64,000 nucleotides of DNA from Numida meleagris (Eukaryota; Chordata; Aves; Galliformes; Numididae): NCBI RefSeq assembly GCF_002078875.1, contig NC_034409.1:19280344-19344343 (forward strand), read 5' to 3'. The notes under the pieces were generated by a model. The model saw only the letters and a list, made by a program, of their open reading frames with translations, was not told the origin of the DNA and did no database searches. Numbering within the stretch: the stretch's first letter is position 1; the number at the start of each line of letters is the position of its first letter. The position numbers and the translations under genes were made by a program. Positions 34,931 through 48,654 of this stretch are shown in pieces.

Positions 34931-37319
34931 ATCTGTATAGGGCTTATGCCTGTCCTTTTCTCTCTTTTTGTCTTTTAAAGACATTTTCAGGGCATGATAC
35001 ATAATATATAAAATTGCAGTGTGCTTTTAAAGCACAAGAGGATTTCTTCCTCTCACTTTTTTCTTTTTTAAATTCAAAATGACTTGGCAAACACAATTAC
35101 AATGTAGACCTACAACCAAGTCAAAGAACTACCTCTTGTTTCTTTTTTAATTAACTCTTGGCAGTGTTGTTAAAGAAAGCATTACTCAAAGAGCTGGAGT
35201 CACGTTAGTATCAGAAACCTCTCCAGGGCATCAAACAATTCTGAGAAGCTTCTGCAGTTGCTCACTTCACATATTTTCTGTCAGTGCAGCAAAGATGTAA
35301 AATGGTTGATTTATAAATAAATTCAGTAGACAAGTTTGTTTGGTTTATTATTATTATTTGAGAATGGTGGGAGTAAGGAAGAGTTGAAATTTAATAATTC
35401 TGGGCTATGCTTTTAATGCAGATGAAAAGCAAGAAGCAATCAGGAAATATACTGCTCTTATCAAACTGCCCCAGCATATCCTAGTAAACTCAGACCTAGG
35501 CCTCCTGACTTCTTTCCTTCCTTGGCTCCATCATCTCTTTCATGGATATCAGGGCACCAAAGAAAAACATGAGCAAGTGAAGAGAAGATGAGACCTCTTA
35601 CTTTCACATCTGACCAGCTCCCTGGAGGCAGCACTGGCTGCTCAGCAGGTGAGAGGGAGACATGCAGCCATACAGATCCCCTGCCCCAAATGACTCACCT
35701 TTCCAGCACTGCATCAGTTTTAGAGGATGGAATAAAGCGAAAGTTGTGGGGAGGGGTTGAGCACCTAGATGTCATGTGTGAGGGGAAGAATTAGGAATGC
35801 AGAGATAGAGGCAGTGGTGTAGACAGGGAAGAGAGAAAGACTAGAACAGGAGAGCTCTCATAAATATACTTTTAGCTGAAACAGGTGTGAGAGAAGTGCA
35901 GGGGAAAATGGAATTAAAGCATTAAAATAGGCAGTTTTATGCCTGATCTTTTGAATTTCAAACAGTCCACTAGTCAGGAGCAAGAAGGAGAATAAGAACA
36001 TACAGTCTGAAAGACAGAAACCTGAACAAATGCCAGAGTTTCAGGCAGTGTAATTTCTTTGGAACAGGACACATATGGAATAAGTTGTCATCAAAGCAAT
36101 GAGCATTAGCAGATGTCTAGACATCTTTATGAAAAGAGAAGCACTGTCGGGTATAGCATGACACAGCAGGGAGGTGAGGCTGCATTTAAAAGTGGACTGT
36201 CTTTTTTTCCAGAATAACAGCTCCCTGTGTCCTTGCAGTAATAGAATGGCATTATTCTGGAAATTTAACTGCTGTTATGATTACAAATGAGTATTTCAAA
36301 TTACTCAGAGATCTTTCAATCAGAACTGGCAATGCAGAACTTTGAGTTTTTCTAGCAGACACTTATCCTTGTATTCCTATTAGAATGAGCCATTGGAGCA
36401 TCTTGTTTCTACCCCAGCATATTATCTGTCTTCAATTTTACTAATTTACTTTCAGCTACCACATATTTCCTAGACAGGCATCTACCACCATCGTGTACAT
36501 GACATATCAGCGTGTGGAATATGCACCTTTGATACTCTGTTACTGTAATTGATCACATCGCTGTTCATACGCATGCTTTAATTTCAAATCACATTTTTCT
36601 GGCTTCAGCTTCCAAGCTTCCACTGCTGGATTAAGGAACTGCTTTTGCTTTTACCCACTGTTTTCATCTCCTGACGATAACTATATGCTGTAATCAAGTT
36701 GCCAGCTGTAGGTGATTGGCTGATCAAGGATAGTCATATCCAGCTTTTTGGAGTGGCAGCATCTCCTACCATGAGGAAGTTCCTAGAACACAAACTGCAC
36801 TGGAATTGCAGCATGGGCACCTGTGCCCAAGGTGGCTCAGTGTGGGCTAGCTTGGTACTGTTAACTGTGTGGCTCCATGGCAGTGAGGTGACAATTAAAG
36901 CAAATGTGGAATAGTGACACTAAATGTCATAAGATGAAGTGACTACAGCAGAAAGATACCCAAGAGAGAGACTCCACACCCTTTGAATCTACTGAAGTGC
37001 TGAGAGATTTGACAAAGTAAACCTATCTCCAAGTCCTCTATGTATGCTTGTAAAAGAAGAGGTTTCTTCAGCTTTACTCACTCTTCTATTTATTCTCACT
37101 CTTCTTTTTGCTGCATACAATTGTTTTAAAATACTTGTCTTCTTTGATTTTTACATTTTATGTTGCATGTAATATGCTATTATGTTTTACAATCTATATA
37201 CGTATTCACATAAACTACAATGAACCAACTAGTGTGGGCTAGATGAGCACTCAGTGAAGTAGATTTAAAATTTGCTAAATTGACAGCCTTAGAGTGGTGT
37301 AAGGTCTAATTGTACCCTC
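34931..37319. other. Unique AT-rich non-coding DNA
   Basis: No gene or element was recognised. A TTTA microsatellite lies just to the left (34311-34326). The frames at 35588-35794 and 36699-36914 have no family resemblance. Confidence 0.5.
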
Positions 37320-38082
37320 AGTACACCTACTGATAATACAAAACTGGGAGGAGAAGCTGGTATGCCAGACAATCTATGCTGCTACTCAGAGGGACATTGA
37401 TAGGCTGGATCTAATAGGGTGAGGTCAATTGTCTGAAAAGTGACATAGCAGAAATGAACCTGGGCCCATGCTGGAAAACAAGATGTACTTAAGCCAGCAG
37501 TGTTTCCATTCCCTTCCAGCACAGAAAACTAGTGGTAGTCTTTATCCAAACTGTCACCAGCAGGTCAAGGGAGGTGAAGTCATCATTGGTGAGGCCACAC
37601 TTGGAATGCTGTGTCCAGTTCCTCCAGTACAAGAGAGACCTGATCATACTGGAGAGAGTAGAATGAAAGATCACAAAGATGACAAAGTGACTGGTGCATC
37701 TCTCCCATGAAGAAAAGCTGAGCAAGTTAGGACTGTTCAGCCTGAAGAAGTGGAGACTCAGGAAAATCTAATTTATGTACACAAATACCTGAAGGGAGTG
37801 TGCAAAAAAGATGGAGCCAGGATCTTTTCAGTGGTGCCCAGTGCCAGGAGAAGAGGCAGGAGGAATAAACTGAAACAGAAGTTTCTGACTGAACATAAGG
37901 AACCACTTTTTCACTGTGTGTGTGACAAAGAACTGTCACAGAGATGTTGTAGAGTCTCCCTCCTTGAAGATGTTCTAAAGCTGCCAGGACACAGTCCTTC
38001 ACAGCCTTCTTGAGCTGGAGTTGGATTCAGATGGCTCCAGTGGTCCCTTCCAACCTTCATCATTCCATGATTCTGTGATCTG
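37320..38082 (+). mobile_element. CR1 LINE 3' fragment, old, internally shortened
   Basis: Plus-strand CR1 runs from just after the RT catalytic block (similarity begins near 37330) through the thumb, SQQC at about 37495 and the C-terminal region, to the 3' tail cattccatgattctgtg at 38063-38079. Landmarks in the 37750-38013 frame are FSVVPSARRRGRRNKLKQ and the expected KEPLFHCVCD-like region. Some segments between 37400 and 37620 are missing compared with longer copies. Many stops and frameshifts mark it as ancient. Confidence 0.85.
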
Positions 38083-39921
38083 CAATACCCATCTTTTCTA
38101 CAATTGACCAGATCTAAGGGGACAAATCTTAGGAGATAGAGCAAATGCAGTTCGTGAAATAAGTTAAGCTATTAGTCAAGTGTTCAATATTGTGTAAGGA
38201 AGAAATAAACAAGCCAAATGTCCTTTCTCTGAATTTTGCTGAATTCTAAAAAAAAGTGGATTAACTAAGTTGTTTGAAGTCTATTAATAAATACTAGTCT
38301 CAAATGGCATTGTATTGAATTGGAGACAGCAAATAACAGTATGGAGAAGAATCAATGTTAAGTGCTGTAATAGCTAACATCTTTGTTAATGATCTAGAAA
38401 GCAGACTAATGGCATGTTAATAAAACTCACAAATGTGTATCAGTTGAACTGTTTCATATATACATATATACAATAAAAAGAATGGACCACCATGGAAATT
38501 TAAGCTAGAAGGTAAAAAAGCGGTTAAGGAAATTACATCTTATCACAGAGGGAATAAATATATACATGCATTTACACAAACTGACACACATATATACATG
38601 CATAATGAGAGAGGAATGAGAAGAAATAATATTAAAAGCCACTGATAGAAAACAAACTCAAGTTTGAGAGAGCTGGACAGAAAGACATGGAGCTTCAGAC
38701 TTCCTAGCTATACCTTGAAGGGTCTAAATTGTCCCTCACAGTAGAATATATGGGCATCTCAAAACCTCCAGAATATTCAACCCTATTATAAATCTTCAAG
38801 GAAAATATTTTTAGTATAATTATTGGAATACACTATTATTTCTTTCTTACAGTCAGGAAATCTGATATGGAAAGATTAGTAACCAGAGCCAATAAAGGAC
38901 TTTGATCGTAGTTACTTTGTTTAAAGTGAAACTTAATAATGAATTGATGCAAGGCATCATCTCTGCTTCCTAGTGTCTCTTTCGTAAGCTGCAGTAATGT
39001 ATTGGTAGGAAGTTTTTCACTAGCAAGACAATCAAACATTGACTACCTCTGTGTAGTGAGAACATCCCAGATGAGTGCTTTAACTAGCACTAAAAACTAG
39101 TCTTTGTTGCAACTGCCAGAGAGAGTTCAAACTTACTGGCCAAAAAAGCAAGGGAGAAAGTGAATAAAGAAAGATTGTGTGTATGAACACAGAGAATCCA
39201 ATACATAAAATGTATTTAATTCCAGAAACAAACATTCTCAGTTACTCTGAATATTAAAATACAATGCAATTCCAAATAAACTTAACAGACAGCTATACTT
39301 GCAACAGCTTGACCTCTTTAATAAGAACTCTTTAGAAAGGAACCATCTTACAAGACAGTAAATGCAGCACTACTGACTTAAAAAAGTGTAACCCTCAGAA
39401 TTAGTTTTAGAGTTCCTGAAATCTTGATGACCTCCTTCTTTACCTATCAGAACTTTTCCTTTATCTACATTGTTAATAAGACTATAAGGCTCATAGTCTT
39501 TATATTATTTTGAAATGTGGTATGAAACATTGCTGCAGCTTAGGCTCACTTTGCTTCCAGCTTCTTCAGAAAATTCATGTACTTTCTTTTGTGTAAGCAG
39601 ATTTTAGACTAGATTAGAGTGCCAGCTGTCTGCAATACCAAAACTTTGTTGTAATCTTGTCCTCTGTCCCCCTTGAGATAGCATAAAATCATGAACACCA
39701 TTGGATGTGCTCTTGTTCCTATCACAGAATTATAGACTGGTTGCAGGAGCAAAATCTGGATCAGATTCTTATTATTGTGTGATCTAGTAACATTCAGACA
39801 TTTCTGGTTTCAGACATTTCTAATTGTGAAAGCCTACATTTAAATATCTCTGGAGTTTTTAGCATGCATGTGCTATTGCCCTAAGTGGCTCTTTCTGGAT
39901 ACAGATTTCTTGGAGACTTCA
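38083..39921. other. Unique AT-rich non-coding DNA
   Basis: No gene was found. Interrupted TATACA/TACATA repeats occur around 38455-38475 and 38560-38605. Confidence 0.5.
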
Positions 39922-40205
39922 TAGAATGTTAGAATTATGGAATATCCTGAGTTGGAAGGGACCCATAAGGATCATCAAATCCAACTCCTAGCTCCCCACA
40001 TAATCAGACAAAAATCAGACTATATGTCTGAGAGTGTTGTCCGGACACTTCTTGAACTCTGGCAAGTTCAATGCCATGACCACTTCTCTGGGGATGCTTG
40101 TCAAGTGCCTGACCCTCTCAGTGAAGAATCTTTTCCTGATATCCAACCTGAACCTCCTCTGTCACAGCTTCATGCCATTCATGACTTAAGCCTTTCTTCC
40201 TATTC
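39922..40205 (-). mobile_element. CR1 LINE 3' end, old
   Basis: The minus-strand CR1 3' UTR starts with the tail complement tcatagaatg at 39920-39929 and the ttggaagggaccc block around 39952-39964. It continues through the C-terminal ORF2 region (the plus strand carries gtgaagaatcttttcctgat at 40121-40140, complement of the family's IRK-FF region), then fades near 40205. The plus-strand frame at 39937-40266 is an antisense shadow. Confidence 0.85.
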
Positions 40206-42544
40206 TTTTCTTCCTTCACTAGTTCACACTCACAATGGATCTTCCTGGAGAAGAGATATTATGTGAGCTTAAATAATCTTTCTCTTTTTTTCCTATTAAG
40301 CTTGTCATTTCACATTCTTAGCTACTTCCTTGAGCCAGGTTTCTGTTAATTGTACATATGTTCTACAAAACTCATGATTTCTGCTTATAGTCTTTAGAGG
40401 CATGCATAGATGAAATCAAATGTAGTCTGAGATGGATCCAAGATATTGAAGTCTTTGGTACCAACATACTCCAGCACCTATGTGCTGAAGAAAACATTAG
40501 TTGTGCTGTAACAATTGACAGAAATCTGAGGAAAAAAATCAAGAAAGAACTCAACTGCTCTATGAAGGTCACAGTTAATCCTCTCAAAATCATAGGTGAT
40601 GGAACAAAGTTCAAACAATAATAATTTGATGATCTTTGATAATGAGATGCCATTATACAGGCCAGATTCAGTGCATAAGAGAGTTCAGAGCTTTTTTACA
40701 GTGTGAAAAAATGGATTCTCAGCTCAGCTGAGATGCTTACATACCACAAGTTCTAATTTCTGCTTTCCTATTTGTTTCTAGATTTTGTACACTGAACTCT
40801 TCTCATAACATGTCATTTTATTGATTCCATCTGTGACTGACTTCAATAACATTTATTTAAGGGGGTGAATAAGGTCTTGAGTTCACACTGAACATTTACC
40901 AGACTGTTAGTCAGGAGTTCTTCAAGCTGAGCTATTGCATCCACTAATAAAGGTTGCTCAGGGTTGTTCAACCTTCCTAACTTTAGGCATATAATTTATT
41001 TGTCTCTCAAAGTTAAATTCCTGCTCTGAATAATCCCCTGGAGGATCTTGTCTTTTTACAGTAATTATATAGGAAGCATAAGGTGCCTGACCTCATATCT
41101 TAGTCATACTTAAAATTGAGTTCTGTTAAGGTCTCTCACTTACGTCTCTTTTCCAAAACAATTGGTTTTGGAAAACTACTTTTGGTCTAACTACTTGGTT
41201 GTTATTATGAAAGAACATTTATTTAAAAGAATTTGTGTAGTTACTTTCAAAATAAGAAGTTTCTGGACTACAGGTTCTAGGTAAACTCAGGGAGTATTTC
41301 CTGAAGTGAATGTCAGTCCTAAAAATGAACATGATTTCAGATGTGCTTTATGCACAGTGTTTCCTCTTCAGTGACTCAGACAGCTTGGCCCTTATGCATA
41401 GCTCCAACAGAGTTGATGCTGCAAGCCAGAAGAATTGGGGATTGAGGCTCAAGAGCGGTATGCATTAGATGCCTGACCCTTGTAGCAGCTACTGTTTAAA
41501 AAGGTCAAGTTTTGTTATTCACAGCACTGTGTTGTAGAGATCCCTGTGCTAGTGCCAGAATTAGAAGAAATTGTTGCATCTGATTGGAGATCATATTCCC
41601 TTCTTAATTTCTGAAACCTCTTGAGCACTGAACATTTAGACTCACACAAATGCAACTAGACTGTAAATACCTTTAAAAGAGAAGAATGTGTTAACTGAGG
41701 GTGGCCCTGGACCTTCTAGAGAAGAACTAACTAAGCAAATAGTTACAGAACAATGAGGTGGCTGTTCTAATTCAACCAAAATTAGTGAATTGGAAACATG
41801 GAACCACATTTAATTAGCCTTAATACAACACTTTCTAGATACAGGGTCCAAACATGGAGCACTGCATGCTGTTGTGGAGAGGCACCTGTAGGCCTGTGGG
41901 CTGCTCAGAAGCCAGTGTACTTCCAAGCAGTATGCAGTGCTTTAAGAGTTGTGTTTGCACTAACCCTAAAGGATTTTCCTAAGTTTACAGAGAATATTTC
42001 TGGTATTTCAAAGAAATAAGTCCAAATCTTTTGAGCTCCAGTTTAGCATTTGAAACACTCCGCCATCCTTTCCTGAGAAACATCATTGGACCAGATCAAT
42101 AAGTTGATAATACTTTAATGTATGACTGTTGAGAATACACGTATGAAACAGTATAACTGGTTTTACCTCTCCACCAGTTAGAGGCATTGACAAATAGGAA
42201 GGAGTATGAAAAGAGAGTTGTACAAATAATAAAAAAGATAGAGAGAATGACATGGAAAAAGATGAGCTGAGTAATATATTTAGCATGTTTAAGTGGTAAC
42301 CAAGAAAGCACATGATAATAGTCTATTAAGTATTACAGGATGCAAACACCGATAAGATATAAATAATTTAACATACAGAAGATTTTATAGAAAGGAAAAA
42401 AAAAAAGTAAAACCATAGGAAAAAATCTGGAAATCTGCAGTTGTTGTTGCTCTGAGTATATATCAGAAATTCTCTCCTTAAAATGTGTATTCCAAGACCG
42501 TGTTACCTATCAGAGTGTGAAATTGGTTCTCAAGAGAGAAGCTG

Positions 42545-42597
42545 TTTTTTTTTTTTCTTACTTTTTTTTTTTTTTTTTCCCCCCCCCCCCCCCCCCC
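42545..42597 (+). repeat. T12, T17 and C19 homopolymer cluster
   Basis: T12 (42545-42556), a short interruption, T17 (42562-42578), then directly C19 (42579-42597). Long poly-C is rare and error-prone to sequence. The complementary G19 could fold into a quadruplex. Confidence 0.9.
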
Positions 42598-45230
42598 AAG
42601 ATTCTCTGACTATTGAAAACAAAAAGATTCAGTTCCTGGGATGTGATTACTGATGCACCAATGAACTTTCCCTGTCCCACTAAAAGCTTGTTTATTATGT
42701 GGAACAAGTTAAATTCCATAGGTATTTTTATTCTAGAAAATCTCCATCACCTGCCAGCAGGAGATGTAAACTAGATCTACCTCTTTTATCATATTTTTGG
42801 TGGTGCCTTCAATAGGTAATGAGGTTGCCTTTCCTTGTCTACCTGCACGGTAGAAAGAAAATGTAGTTAATTTCCAAATCAAGATTTTGATCTTTATTTT
42901 TTCTTCCTCTGTCTTTCTTTCATTAGGACAGTATGCTTAAAGGAAGATTTTCTTCCCCAGGAGAACCAGAAAATGTGTGTCTGGAGTATTTCCCACATCA
43001 ACAGTAACTCAGAAAATAACATTAAAAAAGAAAAAGCAGAGAATTAAACACTGCCAAGTCAAAATTTCTGAAGCACCTTTACTTTTTTACTTTTACTTAC
43101 TTACTTTTATTATTAGTGCATTTCTTAAATATCTTTTTTGCTCTTAAAAGTCTTTTATGATATTGAGTTTTAGGATATATGCTACAGACTTTAAAGCAGT
43201 ATAAAAAATATATCTGAGTTTTAGCCTTCATCAGACTGAGTTATTAAAAACCTATGTAATACAGCTTTGTTTTTATTTCAAGGATATACATTAGAGTTAA
43301 ATGTGCCAATCCAGGCATATTGAAAGATCAGATTGATTATATAGGCAAGTTTCTTACTGTACTTTTGTCATTGTTGTTGAAATCTTACATTATGATAGTG
43401 ACAAAATTGAAGTTCTTTACCACATAAAAGAGACAAATCACCTGGGAAAATAAGCTGTAGCTTATTACTCACCCTTAGTAATAATTGCAATGCTGCCTTA
43501 GTTCCGTTTAGGGTGCCTAGTGGGAAAGTAAGAATCTGACAAATTTAACTGTAGACTGAATAAAAAGTATCATAAGGTAACTAGTCACATAAACTGATCC
43601 TATATGTATGTGATAAATTGCTTTTTGCAATTGTTTTCAGGAATCCCAGATAAGTGACTTGATAATTATGGTTGTTGCCTTGCAATTGTTTTACTCACAT
43701 CATGTTATCATGGTCCTGGGTACCACAATAATCTATTCCTGTACAGCCCTCTAGGTGTAGATTTGGATTTCATTCTACTGTAACAAATTCACAGTTTTGT
43801 AATAAAACATTTTAAACAACTTATTTTATTTAGTTCTCACCAGCAAACCCAAGACTACAGAGGCAATATCAAGTCAACAAAGGGACCTTCAGCCACTGCC
43901 TTTACTACTCTGCCTAATGAACCCATCTGTTATTAGAAGACTTTAAGTTTTTTATCTTGATAGTGTTTATAATTTGCAACTGTCCTTTATGGACAACCAA
44001 ACTGACTGTAGAATAGGAATCAGTGAATTCTTCTATCAATCCCCTTTGCCTCCCTCTCTACCTACCCAGGCACTCTTTTAAAGAGTGTAGCTAAATGGCA
44101 GACGTAAACCTGCAATAATTGTTAGCAGATCCTAGTACCAGCTAAAGTGGAAAGAACCTTTGCAAGATGATAACTAGTCTTATCCATCCTCCTCGTGTCT
44201 TCAAGATTCATTGGTGAGACAAGATTTGATCTACCTGAAAAACCTCTCTAGACCCTTCTGTGAGTACAGCGCAGGAAATCTCCCTTTTTCTCTGTCAGGG
44301 AGCTTGTAGAATTCTCCATCAGCCTCCTTCTTCTGATTTAATGTTTGCTCTTTGTGGAAGACTCATGAACAGTTATTTCAAGAAAGCAAGGCCCTATGTC
44401 TCCATATAAGACTGGTAATTAATTGCTGTATTTTTAAGATAAGTATTTGATTTTGAAAGTTTATATCTTCTACATCAAACTTTTTTTCTTTATAATTAAG
44501 ATATATTAACATAGTAAATGGAATATATAAATGAGATTTCATTGTCAGATTCAAGTCAAATAAATTATTTTGCAGTAATATTTTAGTTAGATAGTGAGCT
44601 TGTTTTTTGCTTGTTTGTTTACTTTTTCAGGATATACCTAAAATGTTCTATACTGGTTTCTCACAAATTATCTTATAATCTAGTTTCCAATTTTACCCTA
44701 ACAGAAAACCATATTATTTTACAGTTGCTGTAACTGCTTTGTGTGCAGTGTTTAATAATGCTGCCAGTATGTGAAGAGAGATTATATTGTAGCATAAATC
44801 CACCAGTGTACTTTAATAAATGCACATAGACAATAATATTGGTGAATTACCCAATGTTTTCAGTAGTGTAGATTAAAATTCTAAAGGAATCACAAGACGA
44901 ACAAAGGTATTTTTAAGTATTTGGCTCACATTGCATCAATGTCTAACAATTGAGGAGTCATAAGATGCTAGAGAGTTCTGGAACACATTCACAAATCTAA
45001 GATGCTTAAGGACTCTAGATATCCTTAAAGTAAGATATAGCTTTTGGGAATTTCTTGCTAGTGCTTGATTTACTTAAAAATCTCAGGAACCCTTTAAAAT
45101 ACTGTGAAAAGAAACTAAGCCCTGATACTTGACCAAAGACTTTATCAAACCCCTGTTCTAGTTTTATCTCAAAGCACAAACTGAAAGAAAAATGTAGGTG
45201 GGACTGAATTATCTAGTTCATTAGCATGAG

Positions 45231-45399
45231 TGTGCACCACAGATATTTATTATTGTTCATAAATATCATACTGATAAACAAAATGTCTGAGGACTACCAA
45301 AGGACTGGTTTGCTCTGTGCATCACAGATATTTATTACTGTTCAAAAATATAATACTAATAAACAAAATGTCTGAGGACTGTTGAAGGACTGGTTTGGT
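45231..45399. repeat. Tandem duplication, 2 x about 85 bp
   Basis: Copy A (45231-45315) and copy B (45316-45399) share tgtgca-cacagatatttatta, aaacaaaatgtctgaggact and aaggactggtttg in the same order, with roughly ten or so mismatches. The divergence shows the duplication is not very recent. Confidence 0.92.
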
Positions 45400-46229
45400 G
45401 TTGCAATATCAAACTAAGTGGATCATTAAATTAGACTGGAATTTAACTCAAATTTTATCAAGTTTTTGTCTGCTTTATTTCTTATATTTTTTTTAATTAA
45501 TTTTCTGATTGGTATCAATCTCCTATTTTCTGATTGTTCTGGTGTGAATGCCAGTCTGGGATATCTTTCTTCTGGCATTACAGGTCTAAGTTCTTTAAAC
45601 AAATCAGCTCGAACTCATAACATATTCTGTTTGTTCACACACATTTGACCCTACTAAACTATTCGAACTTTTTAGAACTGGGTATTTCAGATGTGTCTTA
45701 AGGCACATAGATCTTTTTCATAGGTCTTATGGTTTTGTGAAGGTTTGCAGGCTGAGACAAATTAGGGTCCAGACTATTTAGTTCAGCTACAGCATCACAG
45801 TGATGTTTCCGTACCACTTGTGAGCTTACCTCTTTACTGAACTTCCCCGGGCCACAGAAACATGACAAATAATTAGAAACAACCACTTACCTCTACATGA
45901 CGCTACATTTTGTTGTCATCTGGAGGTTTATCTATATCAACTGCCTCATATCATTATGTTATCCATAGAATCTTTTACTCAGATAATTACCTGCCAATGC
46001 AAGGCAGTCCCTCAGCATGAGCCTTCACTGATTTGGAATGGAAGGGGTGAACAGAGAGACCAAAAAATGATGCTGTTCATCCATCCCTGAAAATGACTAC
46101 ACTGGAGGCAAACTTCTTTTCCACTCTGGCCAATTAGGAGGTGCTTGGGAATTCAGTTAAGAGTTTGAAATAAGTTTCTGTAATGCTGGAAGTTTGAATT
46201 AGGAAATAAAACATAGTTCATTAATGATA

Positions 46230-46330
46230 TTTGCAGCTAATTTTGTGCTAATTAAAACCAACTTATTTTTCAATTATTATTTGCATAGTGTTGTTCTGCA
46301 GCTATGCACTTGGAAAGATAATGCTGCCTT
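46230..46330. promoter_or_regulatory. Candidate regulatory cluster (TAAT motifs and octamer)
   Basis: Several TAAT/ATTA cores lie with an exact octamer ATTTGCAT at 46279-46286 (ATGCAAAT on the minus strand, the POU-factor site). The arrangement resembles vertebrate conserved non-coding elements, but only cross-species alignment can confirm it. Confidence 0.2.
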
Positions 46331-47504
46331 GAGATGCCAGCTTTTAGCCATCTCTCTGTGCTAATGAATGGGATGAAACAGTATATTCTTAAGCTGGAGC
46401 TTCTTGTTCATCTCTTTCGAATATTTCACAACTAATCTACCATGAAATAATAACTGCCTCATAGTCCCTGTTAAAGAACTGCTTGTTTCTATAGTGACAA
46501 AATCTACTCTGTAAACTCATTCTCATATTAAAAAATAAAGCCCCTGTAGTCTTTCCAGATAGCAAATTAGTTGAGACTGAAAGAAAATATGCTGAGGGAA
46601 AATAGAAGGGAAAATAAAACACTAGTAGAACTTTGAAGGGCATAGTGGCCAAGGAAGGACATTCAGTTCTCGAGAGTTAGTGTGATTTTCTGTTGTATAC
46701 TAGGGCCAAAACAGAGATGAGTCAGAAAGGCCAGAAGTGCTAGATCTGTACAGTCACAATAAACCTTGGAGTATCCATACTGTTCTGAGAGACTCAAGAT
46801 TTAACACACTACCAGATCAAAATAGTTCAGAGATAAGAAAAGTTCAGACAAGTAAATTAGCAACAGAACTGACTTGTGAGAGCACCTTTGAAGTATGATT
46901 TTGGTTTTCCAAGACACAACAGCAATGAAGCATAACTATTAACTTACCTTAACACAAAATATAATCTAGACAAACATTAAAGCCTACTCATAGTTTCAGA
47001 TAAACACAAGGAAGTTGAAGAATCCTGTTTAGAAAAGACATGAGAATGAAAATAAAATAAAATTGTTTTAAGATACAAATTTACAGGAGTAACAACATAT
47101 TATATAGAGCAAGACAACTGATGGATTTGTGAAGTTAAAGATATTAGGGTTATCTTAATCAATAAAGAGTCTTCAGGAGACCTTCTGAACTGCATGAGCT
47201 TGCTTGATTGCTATGAAGGTGGCTTTGAGCCTTCAACTTACATAACTCTTGGTTAACTAGTAAATTTATTCAAAGTTTCCTATATCTATTGTTAACTTGA
47301 TTTACTGTGGTTTTAGGACTGATTTATTCTATTTCCCTTATGTAAGCAAATTAGTATCTAAGCAGGAGCATTTAGTCAATGGTAACTGCCTTTATCAAAA
47401 TCTTTTCACCTCAAAATCCACGTGCAGGATAGAATGAAGAAGTTAGCCAGAGAAAAAAAAGTAATCAAACACGAAAGATATTCTTTATTTGGGTCAGTCA
47501 TTGC

Positions 47505-47720
47505 CATCCATAATAGGCCATTGAATCTATTGGCATCCACAATTAATTAAAACTGCCAGAAGCCTGGGAATAATTACTAATTAATGTACTTTTAAGATTA
47601 ATTTTTATTTAGAAGAGCCATTAAGGAGTGTCCATATTGTTACAGTTCATGAGCATCGATCTGCTGGGAAGTCTCAAAGTTTTTCAAATGAACTGTCCTG
47701 GCACAGCATTAATATGGTAG
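47505..47720. promoter_or_regulatory. Candidate conserved non-coding element (TAATTA-dense)
   Basis: Homeodomain-type cores TTAATTAA, TAATTA, ATTAAT and CATTAA recur at about 47542-47700 among non-repetitive, moderately complex sequence. That is the texture of developmental enhancers in gene deserts. No transposon explains it. Conservation cannot be judged from one genome. Confidence 0.25.
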
Positions 47721-48135
47721 CTTTTGTTCTACACGTAATTCCTCTAGACTGGGAAAATTACTCAGTGGCCTGCTCCAGTGAGTGACACTCATCAAATGAG
47801 ACAAATGTGGTACAATACTGCACAGAATCCTGAGCTAAGTAAGGGAAATATTTGGGTCTAAATAAATATGTTGGATTGCTACTTGAGTGGGTTCTGGATT
47901 ATCTGGAATTATCACAGCTGGTGAGAAAACCTGGCAAAATCCTTGAAATCATATCTATGGTTTATGTACTTGATTTTAAAACAAGTAAAAGTAGAGGTTT
48001 TTTGTTGTTATTGGTTGGTTGGTTGGTCTTTGTTTTTCCAAAATTGTGCTCATAAGTTAGAATGGCTACAATGAGTTGGATGAGGTTGTAAGTCTTCTTA
48101 CAGAAAAAAGAACAGTACTTTCCTGAGAGGTTGGA

Positions 48136-48179
48136 TTGCACTAATTATTTGCATTATTATTGCACTAATTATTTGCATT
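48136..48179. repeat. Tandem repeat, 24-bp period
   Basis: The 20 bases ttgcactaattatttgcatt appear twice, starting at 48136 and 48160, separated by atta. Each copy contains TAATTA-like and ATTTGCAT motifs. Confidence 0.9.
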
Positions 48180-48654
48180 GGACAATAATGTTGAGATTTC
48201 CTGACCTTCTGAAACTCCATCATATTCCCTAAGGGTATTTTTCACAATCATTGCTTGCATCAGCACTGGGTTTGTGTGGTTTCTCAGTGAGTCAAAGTGG
48301 CTCACAGACCTGACTGCAGATAAATAAATCCCTTGTTTTTTACCTGAGTCAGAGAGCTGAACTGACTTGGTAGGTGTATAAATGCAAGAGCTCAGGAAGG
48401 GAGGAGGAACATTATTATTAGTGGCAACAGCCCAGTTTTATAACTATTTAATGCAATGATGAGACCACACCCATTATATACACTTTCTTTTCTTCTTTCC
48501 TGTCTTCTTGAAATATCTGGCTGCCCAAAGCTCTTTGCCAGTTTTAACCTTTCACTTCCTAGTATGAATAAGGCTTGCACTCCTGTTTCCCATCAACTGT
48601 AACCAAAGGTTCAGACTTGGGGGTCTATGAATCCCTCCTCTTCTAAAAATAATC

